From positions 1 through 64,000 of the forward strand of contig JAPKZB010000074.1 in the NCBI GenBank assembly GCA_026393985.1: a DNA stretch of 64,000 nt. Reading direction: 5' to 3'. A model generated the notes under the pieces. That model worked only from the letters and a program-made list of their open reading frames with translations. It had not been told where the DNA came from and did not search any database. The stretch is from Acidobacteriota bacterium (GTDB taxonomy: Bacteria > Acidobacteriota > Terriglobia > Bryobacterales > Bryobacteraceae). The position numbers and the translations under genes are program-made. Shown in pieces: positions 15,780 through 24,662 of this stretch (its first letter is position 1; every line of letters starts with the position of its first letter).

Positions 15780-18716
15780 GTGAAAAGGATCTATCGATTC
15801 ATGATTTCTTCCGGGCTCGCACGCCTGCTCCTCTTTGCGTTCATCGTTCAGGTTGTCGCGTTGCGCCTCGGCTGGGCCCAGCAGCCTCCTCAGCCCCCTG
15901 CGCCGAAACCTGCTGCCCCCAAACCGGCCAACCCGTTTGAAAGCGTCCCCACGGCCCCCACCGAAGCGCCCAAGCCAGCGCCCGTCAAACCGGGGTTGAT
16001 CGCGCCGGCCAAACCAGGCCAGGTTGATGACGTGATTGAACTCATCGAGTTCCGCGGGGCCCGCCGTGTTCCGCAAGATACGCTTCGAGCGATGATCTTC
16101 TCAAAGAAAGGCGATAAGATCGACGAAGACGCCCTCCATCGGGACTTCATGTCGCTCTGGAACACGGGGCGGTTCGACGATATTGTGCTCGAGCGCGAAC
16201 CCGGCCGGACCGGATACATCATCCGCTTTGTGGTCGTTGAACGCCGCATTGTTCGCTCCATCCGTTATGAGGGCGCCAAGTCGCTGACTGTTTCCGAAAT
16301 TCTCGACCGGTTCAAAGAGCGCCGCGTTGGCCTGTCGGTCGAAGCCCAGTATGATCCGAACAAGGTCCAACGAGCCGCCATTGTCTTGAAGGAGTACCTG
16401 GCTGAGCGCGGCCGGCAGTACGCCACCGTCGAGCCGGACCTGCGCCAGATTCCTCCCTCCTCGATGGAGGTCGTCTTTAAGGTGGACGAGGGACCAAAGG
16501 TCAAAGTGGGCGCCATCAATCTCGATGGCAACAAAGTGTTCTCCGACCGGGCCGTGCGTCGGGCCATGCGGAGTCTGCGGCCGATCGGCATTCCCCGGTC
16601 CATCCTGTTTGAAAATCTGTTTGCCAAGACGTTTGACTCAACCAAACTCGAACAGGACAAGCAGATGATCGTCAACTTCTATCAGGAGAAGGGCTACTTT
16701 ACGACGCGAACGGGTGATCATACCGTGAAGATTCGCGACGTTGGCGGTAAAGGCCTCCGCATTCCTTTGTTCTATCCGAACAAGCCGGGCAAGCGGGCCG
16801 ATGTGACCATTCCCATCGAAGAGAGCCGCCTGTACCGGTTGAACAAGTTGAACGCCGTCGGCATGAAGCTGTTCCGCACCCCGGAAGCCATTCTCCCGCA
16901 GGTCTACGGCATGAAAGAGGGCGACCTCTTCTCGATCGCCAAGCTGCGCAAGGGCATGGAACAGATCCGGAAGCTATACGGCGAGTTCGGCTACATCGAC
17001 ATGGTGCCGGAGCCGGATATCCAGCCGCAGCTCGGAACCGACAAGATCGATCTGACCATCAATGTCGATGAAGGCAAACAGTTCTTTGTGCGCCGCATCG
17101 ATTTTTCGGGCAACGTGACTACCCGCGACAAAGTGATCCGTCGCGAACTCTTGGTGGATGAAGGCGACCAGTACTCGACGCGCCTGTGGGAGCTCTCGCT
17201 TCTGCGTTTGAACCAACTCGGCTACTTTGAAGCCCTGAAAGAGAACGAAGCCGCAGAAATCAAGCGCGACACCCGGACCAACAGCGTTGACATCACTTTG
17301 AAAGTGAAGGAGCGGGGTAAGAACTCCGTGCAGCTGTCGGGCGGCGTCTCCGGCATTTCGGGCTCCTTTGTCTCGTTCGGCTATTCGACCAACAACTTCC
17401 TCGGTTTGGGTGAGACGCTCGGCATCAGCAGCCAGTTGGGCGACCGCATCCGCGACGTGACCTTCTCCTTCACCGAACCCTACCTGTTCGACAAGCCGAT
17501 TCAGGCCGGTTTCACGGTCTACATGCAGCGCTTCAACTACGACCAAGGACGGGAAGTCTCGCTGCTTTCGGGCCGCAACCTGATTCCTTACTACCAGGCT
17601 CTCGGCACCCAGAACCTGCTCAATTATGTGACAAATGGCATGGGTTTCACGGCGTTCGCCTCGACGCAGTTGAAACGTTCTTTTGCCCGCGTCAGCATGA
17701 CCTACGGCTACGATGTTTCGACCGTGAAGACGCTGTCGGAGGCTTCGAGTAACTATTTCAACTTCCTCTCCTTCCAGCGGACCGACGGGCCTAACCAGTT
17801 GGACGGCATCCGGACGAGTAAGGTGATCCCCTCCTACAGCTACAACACCGTCGATCACCCGATCACCCCGACGCGGGGTCGCAGCCTTTTCATTTCAACG
17901 ACGTTCGCCGGCACCTTCATGGGTGGTAACGTGAACATGGTGGAACCGACCATCAGCTCGACCTACTTCCGTAGCGGCTTCAAGAAGGGGCACGTGATCG
18001 GTATGCGCGGCTTGGGCAGGCTAATCTCCGGCTACGGCGGGCGCGTGGCTCCTCCTTTTAATCGCATCTTCATGGGCGGTGAAAACGATATTCGCGGCTT
18101 CGACATCTGGGGCATCTCGCCGATCTCGTTCATCCCAAGCGAGGCTAGCGTGGCGGTGCTGAACGATGACGGGTCGGCCCGCTTGCAGAAAGTACTGCAG
18201 GATGGGGTGGAAACCTTCGTCCCGGTGGCGCAGCGCATCCCGGTGTATCAGTTGACGACCACCGGCGGCGACACGCAGCTGATCGGGAACTTCGAGTACC
18301 GAATTCCGATCTTTGGGCCGGTGGTTCTCGCTGCCTTCTTTGATGCCGGTGTGAACCGCATCTCCCTCAAGAATCAACTCCGCCTCAACCCGCGCCGCGT
18401 GGAGGAGTTGAACAGCCTGTTCCCGCAGGCGGGTTTCAATCAGCAGATTCCAGTGAATACGGAAACGGAAAAGATGCGCATGTCGACCGGTCTTGAAATG
18501 CAGATTATGATGCCGGTGGTGAACGCGCCGTTCCGTTTCTATTGGGCGTACAACCCGACCATCGTACAAACCTTCCTGCAGCCGCCCGTCGTACTCGATC
18601 GGTCGCAGTTCCCCAACCAGCAGACCTTTGTTAATTCCGTGGTGCAGTGGGGTCAGGCGACTCCGTTCTTCGAACGGCGGCGCGTATTCCGGTTCACCAT
18701 CAGTCGAACCTTCTAG
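15780..18716 (+). CDS. bamA: Outer membrane protein assembly factor BamA
   Basis: A 978-residue Omp85 protein that inserts beta-barrels into the outer membrane. A signal peptide ending LGWAQ is followed by a proline/alanine-rich linker (about residues 36-75), five POTRA-like repeats to about residue 530 and the C-terminal 16-strand barrel. The conserved lid-lock loop is seen as DIRGFDIWG near residue 770. The last residue is Phe (SRTF), as expected for an outer-membrane barrel. GTG at 15780 behind GAGAG is chosen because it adds a basic n-region; ATG at 15801 also works. skp follows directly. Confidence 0.95.
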   Translation: MKRIYRFMISSGLARLLLFAFIVQVVALRLGWAQQPPQPPAPKPAAPKPANPFESVPTAPTEAPKPAPVKPGLIAPAKPGQVDDVIELIEFRGARRVPQDTLRAMIFSKKGDKIDEDALHRDFMSLWNTGRFDDIVLEREPGRTGYIIRFVVVERRIVRSIRYEGAKSLTVSEILDRFKERRVGLSVEAQYDPNKVQRAAIVLKEYLAERGRQYATVEPDLRQIPPSSMEVVFKVDEGPKVKVGAINLDGNKVFSDRAVRRAMRSLRPIGIPRSILFENLFAKTFDSTKLEQDKQMIVNFYQEKGYFTTRTGDHTVKIRDVGGKGLRIPLFYPNKPGKRADVTIPIEESRLYRLNKLNAVGMKLFRTPEAILPQVYGMKEGDLFSIAKLRKGMEQIRKLYGEFGYIDMVPEPDIQPQLGTDKIDLTINVDEGKQFFVRRIDFSGNVTTRDKVIRRELLVDEGDQYSTRLWELSLLRLNQLGYFEALKENEAAEIKRDTRTNSVDITLKVKERGKNSVQLSGGVSGISGSFVSFGYSTNNFLGLGETLGISSQLGDRIRDVTFSFTEPYLFDKPIQAGFTVYMQRFNYDQGREVSLLSGRNLIPYYQALGTQNLLNYVTNGMGFTAFASTQLKRSFARVSMTYGYDVSTVKTLSEASSNYFNFLSFQRTDGPNQLDGIRTSKVIPSYSYNTVDHPITPTRGRSLFISTTFAGTFMGGNVNMVEPTISSTYFRSGFKKGHVIGMRGLGRLISGYGGRVAPPFNRIFMGGENDIRGFDIWGISPISFIPSEASVAVLNDDGSARLQKVLQDGVETFVPVAQRIPVYQLTTTGGDTQLIGNFEYRIPIFGPVVLAAFFDAGVNRISLKNQLRLNPRRVEELNSLFPQAGFNQQIPVNTETEKMRMSTGLEMQIMMPVVNAPFRFYWAYNPTIVQTFLQPPVVLDRSQFPNQQTFVNSVVQWGQATPFFERRRVFRFTISRTF

Positions 18717-18753
18717 TACAATCAACTTAACGTAATCCAGGAGCTTTCCCACT

Positions 18754-19335
18754 GTGAATCGCCAGATCTTGTGGCTGCCCGCCCTCTTGTTGGGCGCTGG
18801 AATCAGCCTTTTCGCTCAAACCGCCCCCTCCAAGGTCGGTATCATCCACATCCAGAACGCCATTATCGGTACCAAAGACGGTCAGACCGCCGCCAAGGCC
18901 CTTGAAGAGAAGTTCATGCCGCGGCGCAAGGAAGTGGAAAAGAAGCAGGCCGATATCGCGGCGTTGCAGAACCAGCTCCGCGCCTCTTCGAATACGGCCA
19001 GCGAGGATGTGAAGAACAAGCTGATGCGTGATATCGACGCTAAGCAGAAATCCTTGCAGCGCGATGCTGAAGACTTTCAGGCGGAAGTGGACGCTGAACA
19101 GCAGAAAGTGCTCGGCGAGTTGGGCGGCAAGATCATGGCCGTCATCGACAAGTACGCCACCGATAATGGCTTTGCGATCATCATCGACGTTAGCTCGCAG
19201 CAGAGCCCGGTGTTGTATGCGGCTACTTCGATCGACATCACCCGCGAAGTGGTCGGTCTCTACGACAAAAACGCCCCGTCGGCGGCGCCGGCAGCGCCCG
19301 CTCCGGCTAAGAAAGCCACGCCCGGCGCGAAGTAA
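18754..19335 (+). CDS. skp: Periplasmic chaperone Skp/OmpH
   Basis: A 193-residue exported chaperone that carries unfolded outer-membrane proteins across the periplasm. A signal peptide ends LFAQ; VGIIHIQNAI is the usual first strand; residues 45-130 are charged coiled-coil tentacles; a C-terminal globular strand returns near ATDNGFAIIIDVS. An Ala/Pro/Lys tail follows and is unusual. It begins with GTG behind AGGAG. Its place after bamA is the classical arrangement. Confidence 0.92.
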   Translation: MNRQILWLPALLLGAGISLFAQTAPSKVGIIHIQNAIIGTKDGQTAAKALEEKFMPRRKEVEKKQADIAALQNQLRASSNTASEDVKNKLMRDIDAKQKSLQRDAEDFQAEVDAEQQKVLGELGGKIMAVIDKYATDNGFAIIIDVSSQQSPVLYAATSIDITREVVGLYDKNAPSAAPAAPAPAKKATPGAK

Positions 19336-21011
19336 TGCGGCTGGCTCCTCTGGTTTTCGCCTTGGCTTGGCCCTTGGCGGCCCAGAAACTGGAGAAACTG
19401 TTCGAACAGGAATGGGAGAGGTCCTTACGGATCTCTCCCATTTTTGCGTCGACGATGGGCGAACGGCGCTACGCGCAGCGTTGGCCCGATCTGTCGCCCG
19501 CCGCCCTGGAGCGAGACTACAAAGATACCAAAGCCGCCTTGGCGCGCCTGCGCTCCCTGCCGGCCGTCCCGGCCGAGGCGGTGAACCGCGCCGTGTTTGA
19601 GCGGATGCTCTCCGAACAGCTCGAAGAGTACGAGCTGGGTTGGCGTTTTGTGCCGATCAACATGCGCGACGGCATTCAGAATACCGCCGAGCTGGCCAAC
19701 CTGCTTCCGTTCCGCGACGAGCGGGACTATCGTGACTGGCTCGCCCGGCTGCGGGCGTTTCCGGTCTACCTGGACCAGACGATCGTCCTGATGCGCGAAG
19801 GGATGCGGCGGAAGCTGGTGCAGCCGAAGATTGTCATGCAGCGCGTGCCGGGGCAGATTGAGCGGCAACTGCGGTCGAACCCGTTTCTGGTTCCGTTTGC
19901 CTCCCAGCCCCCTGTTTTGCGAAACGAAGCCAAACTCGTTATCGAGACCGCCGTCTTTCCGGCCCTGCGCCGCTTGCAGCATTTTCTCGAGACCGAGTAC
20001 CTGCCTGCGTGCTACGACGGCGCCGGGATCTGGCAGGCGCCGGAGGGAGCCCGGCTCTATGCCTATTTCGCGCGCAGCTTCACGACCACGGGCCTGACCC
20101 CGGACGAGATTCACGAGATCGGCCTTGGCGAAGTGGCCCGCATCCGGGACGAGATGCACGGGGTAATGCGCAAGACGGGATATTCCGGGACGTTGCCCGA
20201 GTTTTTCCACCATCTCCGGACCGATTCGCGGTTCTTCTACCCCTCCAGCGCCGAGTTGTTGGCCGGTTACCGGGCCGTGGCCAAGCGGATCGATCCGACG
20301 CTCGTGAAGCTGTTCGGGAAGCTGCCGCGGATGCCCTACGGGGTGGAACCGATTCCAGCCGAGATCGCGCCCGACACGACGGCGGCCTACTACCAGCCCC
20401 CGGCCGGGGACGGATCACGCGCCGGGATGTATCACGTCAACCTGTACAAGCCGGAGCTGCGGCCGAAGTGGGAGATGATGGCGCTGAGTCTGCACGAGGC
20501 CGTGCCGGGCCATCATACGCAGATCGCCTACGCCCAGGAGCTGGGCGAAGTGCCAAAGTTCCGCCGTTTTCAAGCCAGCTTTACGGCCTACGTGGAGGGT
20601 TGGGCGCTCTATGCCGAAAGCCTGGGAGATGAGTTGGGGCTCTATGACGATCCGTACGCCAAGTTCGGGCAGCTGACGTATGAGATGTGGCGGGCGGTGC
20701 GCCTGGTGGTCGACACCGGCATCCATCACAAGCGCTGGACGCGGCAGCAGGCGATTGATTACTTCCTGGCCAACGCGCCCCGCAGCGAGCTGGACGTCAC
20801 CAACGAGATCGACCGCTATATCGGCTGGCCCGGCCAGGCGCTGGGCTACAAGATTGGCGAGCTGAAGATCAAAGCCCTGCGCCGGAGGGCGGAGGCGAAG
20901 CGGGGCGCCCGGTTCGAGGTCCGCGCGTTTCACGATGTGGTCTTATCGACCGGTGCGGTGCCGCTGGACGTACTCGAAAAACGGGTGGAGGAGTGGATGA
21001 ATGCCAACTAA
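19335..21011 (+). CDS. DUF885 family secreted zinc metallopeptidase-like protein
   Basis: A 558-residue exported protein (signal ending PLAAQ) of the DUF885 family. The zinc-type motif LHEAVPGHH lies near residue 385 and a downstream glutamate-bearing TAYVEGWALYAESL completes the gluzincin-like site. It is predicted to hydrolyse peptides in the periplasm; no substrate is established for this branch. The start codon overlaps the skp stop (TAATG), indicating translational coupling, so it may serve envelope protein quality control. Confidence 0.88.
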   Translation: MRLAPLVFALAWPLAAQKLEKLFEQEWERSLRISPIFASTMGERRYAQRWPDLSPAALERDYKDTKAALARLRSLPAVPAEAVNRAVFERMLSEQLEEYELGWRFVPINMRDGIQNTAELANLLPFRDERDYRDWLARLRAFPVYLDQTIVLMREGMRRKLVQPKIVMQRVPGQIERQLRSNPFLVPFASQPPVLRNEAKLVIETAVFPALRRLQHFLETEYLPACYDGAGIWQAPEGARLYAYFARSFTTTGLTPDEIHEIGLGEVARIRDEMHGVMRKTGYSGTLPEFFHHLRTDSRFFYPSSAELLAGYRAVAKRIDPTLVKLFGKLPRMPYGVEPIPAEIAPDTTAAYYQPPAGDGSRAGMYHVNLYKPELRPKWEMMALSLHEAVPGHHTQIAYAQELGEVPKFRRFQASFTAYVEGWALYAESLGDELGLYDDPYAKFGQLTYEMWRAVRLVVDTGIHHKRWTRQQAIDYFLANAPRSELDVTNEIDRYIGWPGQALGYKIGELKIKALRRRAEAKRGARFEVRAFHDVVLSTGAVPLDVLEKRVEEWMNAN

Positions 21012-21237
21012 TCGGAAGCGCGCCGCGGCCAACCTGCTGATCGGGACCGGCGCGGTGATGTTGGGCTATGTTGCCTATTGGCTCGGCGGATTGCTGCGGA
21101 CGGCCAAGGCAGCCGCCGATGCCGGGCAGCGAATTACGGCCGGCCCGATGCTCGTCTGGGTGCTCGCGCTCGTTCCGGCAGCGATGGTGCTGCTGACTAT
21201 CGGGGTGGTGATGCGGACTAAAAGCCGCTCGGTTTGA
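21001..21237 (+). CDS. Small two-helix membrane protein
   Basis: A 78-residue protein with two hydrophobic helices (about residues 9-32 and 50-70) joined by a short basic and alanine-rich loop. It overlaps the end of the DUF885 gene by 11 bases. No family is recognised. Confidence 0.65.
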   Translation: MPTNRKRAAANLLIGTGAVMLGYVAYWLGGLLRTAKAAADAGQRITAGPMLVWVLALVPAAMVLLTIGVVMRTKSRSV

Positions 21238-22267
21238 CCCAGAAGCTCTCTTTCCAGACGCCGCCGCCGGGGATCGACTGCAGCTCCGGATACTTGCCGG
21301 CGTGGGCGAGATTGGCTCCGTTGGTGATACCGGTCATGGGTTCAAAGCAGATGAACTCGCGGCCCGGGGGAGCGTAGACGACCGCCACCGGATACCTGGG
21401 TCCGTAAACGACCTCGATTTTCTGCTGTTTGCCTTGGACCGCGAAGGTAGCGTTGGCGGCCAAGCCGGTGAAGACATCGTCCAACTGTTTGCCCTTGAGG
21501 CGAACGGGCGAGGGGTACGGGTTGGGCTCCCGGCTGCCGGTGGGAGTCAGTTTCTCGTTGAGTTTGACGTGTTCGCGGGCCGGCAGGGTGACCTGCCACT
21601 CGTCGCGGGGGGCGTCGGTGAGCCGGTAGTAGGGGTGATAGCCGATGACCAGCGGCATGGGCTCGAAGGAGAGATTGGTGACTTCGGTATGTACCTCCAG
21701 GTTGCCGTTCTCGAGCCGGTAGGTGATGTCGATAGTATGTGCGAAGGGCCACTGGGCCATGTAGGCCGGCACGCGGAAGAACTCGAGGCGGAAGGTCAGC
21801 CAGGCCCGGTCGGGCCCGTCGTAGATACCGATCATCTTCCACTCCGGCGCGTAGTTCAGTAGACCGTGGATAGGCTGCCTGTTCCCGTCGAAGCGATAGT
21901 TGCCGATGCCAGGGTCGAGCGCGTAATGCTTGCCGTTGGCGTAGAAACCCTCATGGTCCAGCCGGTTGGCCCACGGGGCCAGAAACGGGGTGCCGAGGAG
22001 GGTGGGCTTGGCCTTGAGCTGGCTGAGCTTTTCGTAGGGCGAGAAGAGAATCTCCTGGCCCTTCACCTTCATGCTGTAGGCGTTGGCGCCGAGCGTGGGG
22101 GCGATGCGGACGACCACGTCCGCCGTCGAGTCGCGGAGGGTGTAGATGCCAATCCCGTCATCAATAGCGGATTTGGCTTCATAGCGGGCGGCCGTAAGAG
22201 CAGTGGTCATGAGCAGAGCGAGGAGGAGAGAGGGGCGCAAGTTAGTCGTACCGTTCGCGAAGGTCAA
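21218..22267 (-). CDS. Secreted aldose 1-epimerase (mutarotase-like)
   Basis: A 349-residue galactose-mutarotase-fold enzyme with a hydrophobic signal sequence (RPSLLLALLMTTALTA). Family landmarks are PWANRLDHEGFYANGKHY, the conserved IGYHPYYRL histidine strand and FICFEPMTGITNGANL, which carries the catalytic glutamate region. It interconverts sugar anomers, here probably in the periplasm. TTG at 22267, behind AGGAG, is preferred since ATG at 22210 would remove the signal. It overlaps the end of the upstream cysteine-rich gene by 26 bases and the convergent small membrane gene by 20. Confidence 0.87.
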   Translation of the reverse strand: MTFANGTTNLRPSLLLALLMTTALTAARYEAKSAIDDGIGIYTLRDSTADVVVRIAPTLGANAYSMKVKGQEILFSPYEKLSQLKAKPTLLGTPFLAPWANRLDHEGFYANGKHYALDPGIGNYRFDGNRQPIHGLLNYAPEWKMIGIYDGPDRAWLTFRLEFFRVPAYMAQWPFAHTIDITYRLENGNLEVHTEVTNLSFEPMPLVIGYHPYYRLTDAPRDEWQVTLPAREHVKLNEKLTPTGSREPNPYPSPVRLKGKQLDDVFTGLAANATFAVQGKQQKIEVVYGPRYPVAVVYAPPGREFICFEPMTGITNGANLAHAGKYPELQSIPGGGVWKESFWVKPSGF

Positions 22268-22634
22268 GTTCGGTCTGCTCCTGACAGCACCAGCACTGCC
22301 CGGGCGTATAGGTCCGGATGGAGCAGATGTCGCACCAGTATGTCACGAAGAGGCGTTTTCCGTCTTTGAGGGCATAGAGCGCCTTCTTGTGAATGGGATC
22401 GATTTCGAGAGAGCCGGGGGCGCGGGATTGGCCGATCAGTTCGAGTTCGAGGCCGATGACGCGCGGATCGTTCAGCACGCCCCGGGTGGGCTCGTCCCCG
22501 GAGAGCCGGACGGGTCCGGAGGCGGCCTCGAGAAGTTGACCGGCCAGCAGTTTTCCTCGCACTACCGAGGCAGCCGTCTGTGCGAGGCTGCTCCCGGCCG
22601 AAAGGAGGGCAGCTAGTAACCAGCGTCGCTTCAC
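22242..22634 (-). CDS. Small secreted protein with C-terminal cysteine cluster
   Basis: A 130-residue exported protein (signal MKRRWLLAALLSAGSSLAQ). The middle resembles a carrier or scaffold strand set, and the end carries four cysteines in CDIC-x7-QCWCCQ spacing, suited to metal or haem binding. The GTG start gives the best signal peptide. It is translationally coupled to the aldose epimerase gene. No known family is recognised. Confidence 0.7.
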   Translation of the reverse strand: MKRRWLLAALLSAGSSLAQTAASVVRGKLLAGQLLEAASGPVRLSGDEPTRGVLNDPRVIGLELELIGQSRAPGSLEIDPIHKKALYALKDGKRLFVTYWCDICSIRTYTPGQCWCCQEQTELDLRERYD

Positions 22635-22748
22635 CTTTACATTGTACCGATTGTTAACCCGGCAAGAGGCCCGAACTTCCCGGCAACCCGGGCTCGCCAG
22701 CGCGCATCGCATGCCATAGGGGTGCTCCCCTTTCTGGTGGCAACAACC

Positions 22749-23333
22749 ATGCGATTTCTCCTTTATCTTGGCGTATTGGCGTCCCTCTGCCCGGCGCAGT
22801 TGCTGGAGGTTGGGGTGCACGGCGGCCAGCACCGGTTTTCCCGGGCGGCGCTCGGCAGCAGCTCCCCGCGCCCGGGCGCTGCGAACGAGTACAGCCTCGA
22901 TGGCGGGTTCCGGCTTGGCTTCCGGATGACGACGAACTCGGATACTTATTGGGGGCACGAGTTCGGATACGCCTACAACCGGACCCGGTTGGTTTTTGAT
23001 TTGACCGGCGAACGCCAAGGGATGGCGACCCATCAGGGGATGTACAACTATCTGGCCTACGCTACGCGGGAGGGCAAGCGAGTGCGTCCGTTTGCCACCG
23101 CCGGGGTTCATTTTTCGAATTTCGTGCAGCCGGGGGCTTCGGCTACCCAGGGAGGCGGGTCGACCAAGTTTGGTGTGAACTACGGCGGGGGACTGAAGAT
23201 TCGCATCAGCCCGATGTTTCTGATCCGCTTCGACGTGCGGCAGTATGATACGCCGAAGCCGTTTCCGCTGTTTAACCGCTCCGGTTGGATTCGCCAGATG
23301 GAGTACTCGGCCGGCTTCTCGTTCTTTCTGTAG
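22749..23333 (+). CDS. Outer membrane beta-barrel protein
   Basis: A 194-residue exported protein (signal ending CPAQ) with alternating hydrophobic strands, aromatic girdles and a C-terminal MEYSAGFSFFL ending, typical of small 8-stranded OmpA/OmpW-type barrels. GHEFGYAYNRTRLVF and NYGGGLKIRISPMFLIRFDVRQY are clear barrel strands. Function unknown. Confidence 0.75.
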   Translation: MRFLLYLGVLASLCPAQLLEVGVHGGQHRFSRAALGSSSPRPGAANEYSLDGGFRLGFRMTTNSDTYWGHEFGYAYNRTRLVFDLTGERQGMATHQGMYNYLAYATREGKRVRPFATAGVHFSNFVQPGASATQGGGSTKFGVNYGGGLKIRISPMFLIRFDVRQYDTPKPFPLFNRSGWIRQMEYSAGFSFFL

Positions 23334-23338
23334 GGCCG

Positions 23339-24046
23339 TTAGCCATCGTTGCGGATGCCGAACAGATCGACCTCGCTGCGCTTCGGTGCGTGGTGGTCGT
23401 AGACCACGACGATGACTTTGCCCACGGGAAAGCGTTGCAGGTAGTTCGCCGGGAGGGCAGGAGAGACGCCCTCATACCATCGTCCGTTGAGTCCCTGATA
23501 GGCGAAGGTGAACTGGCCGCGTCCGGTGGGCTTGCTTGGTAGGGTGTGAGCGCGGACGTTGCTATTGACCGCCATCCCCTGCTTGAGAAGCCGGATGGTG
23601 CGGAAAATCTGAATCGCCTGGTAGGTGAGGAACAGAGCCCCGGCGAGAATGATGAGGCAGCCCAGGAGAAGCACGCCGGACCGGAACGACCGATCGAAAC
23701 TCTGGCGTCCGCTGTGCGCGAGGTCGTAGAGTTCCGGACGGCGGCGGTCATATCGAATTTCGAGAAATCCGGATGTCCGCGCGGCTGCCGCGCCGGGACC
23801 CTGCAGCAACGCCTCGCCACGGTGTAATTGGGCGAGCTCATCGAGGTATTCGAAGGCGACCCAAAACTGCTCTCCCCTGGTCTCGCTCTCCCGGATCCGG
23901 GCCCGGACCACGTCACCGTGCTCGGCGAGATCGGCTTCGTTCCGGGTGAGATAAAAGCCGGCCAGCGCCAGCGTGAATCCGACGGAGACGGGGATCACAA
24001 AGCCCAGGAGAACTACACGCAGCGAGAGCCGCCAATAACCCCACAT
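23339..24046 (-). CDS. DUF3592-like membrane protein
   Basis: A 235-residue membrane protein with an N-terminal helix (residues 8-30), an extracytoplasmic domain resembling DUF3592 (FEYLDE, LEIRYDRRRPELYDL), a second helix (about 125-147) and a C-terminal repeat of the same beta unit ending VVVYDHHAPKRSEVDLFG. Function unknown. It is convergent with the beta-barrel gene. Confidence 0.72.
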   Translation of the reverse strand: MWGYWRLSLRVVLLGFVIPVSVGFTLALAGFYLTRNEADLAEHGDVVRARIRESETRGEQFWVAFEYLDELAQLHRGEALLQGPGAAAARTSGFLEIRYDRRRPELYDLAHSGRQSFDRSFRSGVLLLGCLIILAGALFLTYQAIQIFRTIRLLKQGMAVNSNVRAHTLPSKPTGRGQFTFAYQGLNGRWYEGVSPALPANYLQRFPVGKVIVVVYDHHAPKRSEVDLFGIRNDG

Positions 24047-24083
24047 GCCACCCTCTATTCTGGCACGATCCCGAAGACGATCA

Positions 24084-24386
24084 CTAGAAACTTACCGCTG
24101 TTCGGTGGCCGGAGAGGCCGGGCCCCGCGCGGTAGGGGCCTCGCTGCGGGCCACGCTCAACATGAGCCGGCGTCCTTATATACTCCGCTCCGTTGAGCTG
24201 CTCCAGCGCCTGCTGACTGTCGCTTTCGTTTGAGAACTCCGCAAAGCCAAAGCCCTTCGAGTCGCCGGTGAGGCGATGACGAACAATAGCGACCTCGGCA
24301 GGAGAGAAGCCATGGCCCGAGAACCAATCCAACAAATCGGTTTCGCTGGTTTGGAAGGGAATATTGCCGATGAAAAGCTTTTTCAT
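24084..24386 (-). CDS. RRM RNA-binding protein, frameshifted in its last strand
   Basis: A second RRM protein. RNP2 LFIGNI and RNP1 SKGFGFAEF are intact and the frame reads normally to LEQLNGAEY (residue 69). After that the zero frame gives an unrelated tail. In the +1 frame immediately downstream, the sequence reads GRRLMLSVAR and ends at 24092-24094, exactly the beta-4 strand expected for this family. One extra base in the TATATAAGG stretch (about 24173-24184) therefore separates the two parts. Whether this is a true mutation, a sequencing slip or recoding cannot be told. It is not listed as a pseudogene because most of the RRM survives. Confidence 0.75.
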   Translation of the reverse strand: MKKLFIGNIPFQTSETDLLDWFSGHGFSPAEVAIVRHRLTGDSKGFGFAEFSNESDSQQALEQLNGAEYIRTPAHVERGPQRGPYRAGPGLSGHRTAVSF

Positions 24387-24402
24387 TTACGTTACGAGGT
24401 TT

Positions 24403-24600
24403 CTTCTGAGGAACCGCGCACAACGGACTCGCTTCGGCCCGGCAGTATGGGCGCGTTCCTCGCCCTTTGGTGCCGGGCCTCCGCGGCCTGTGCGCTTCTG
24501 AGGAACGCGCACAACGGACTCGCTTCGGCCCCCGGCAGGAGGACCGAGTTCCTCGCCCGTTGGTGCCGGACCTGCGCGGCCTGTGCGCTTTTGAGAAAAG
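24403..24600. repeat. Two tandem ~92-base imperfect repeats with internal dyads
   Basis: Unit A is 24403-24494 and unit B 24495-24587; a third partial start (CTTTTGAGAA) follows at 24588. Each unit begins CTTCTGAGGAAC, contains CGCACAACGGACTCGCTTCGG and ends GCGGCCTGTGCG. GCGCACA near the start pairs with TGTGCGC near the end, and CAACGG with CCGTTG in unit B, so each unit can fold as a long hairpin. It sits directly upstream of the minus-strand RRM gene, in its likely 5' leader. The whole 24387-24662 interval carries no gene. Confidence 0.75.
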
Positions 24601-24662
24601 CCCTGCTACTAGAACATTAATGAAAGAACGCTAATCAAGCAAGCGAATTCCGACCTGCGTAG

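Noticed and set aside
22719-22735. AGGGG-TGCT-CCCCT hairpin as a terminator
   Set aside because: Short stem just before the beta-barrel gene's start; too little T-tract and wrong position for upstream genes.
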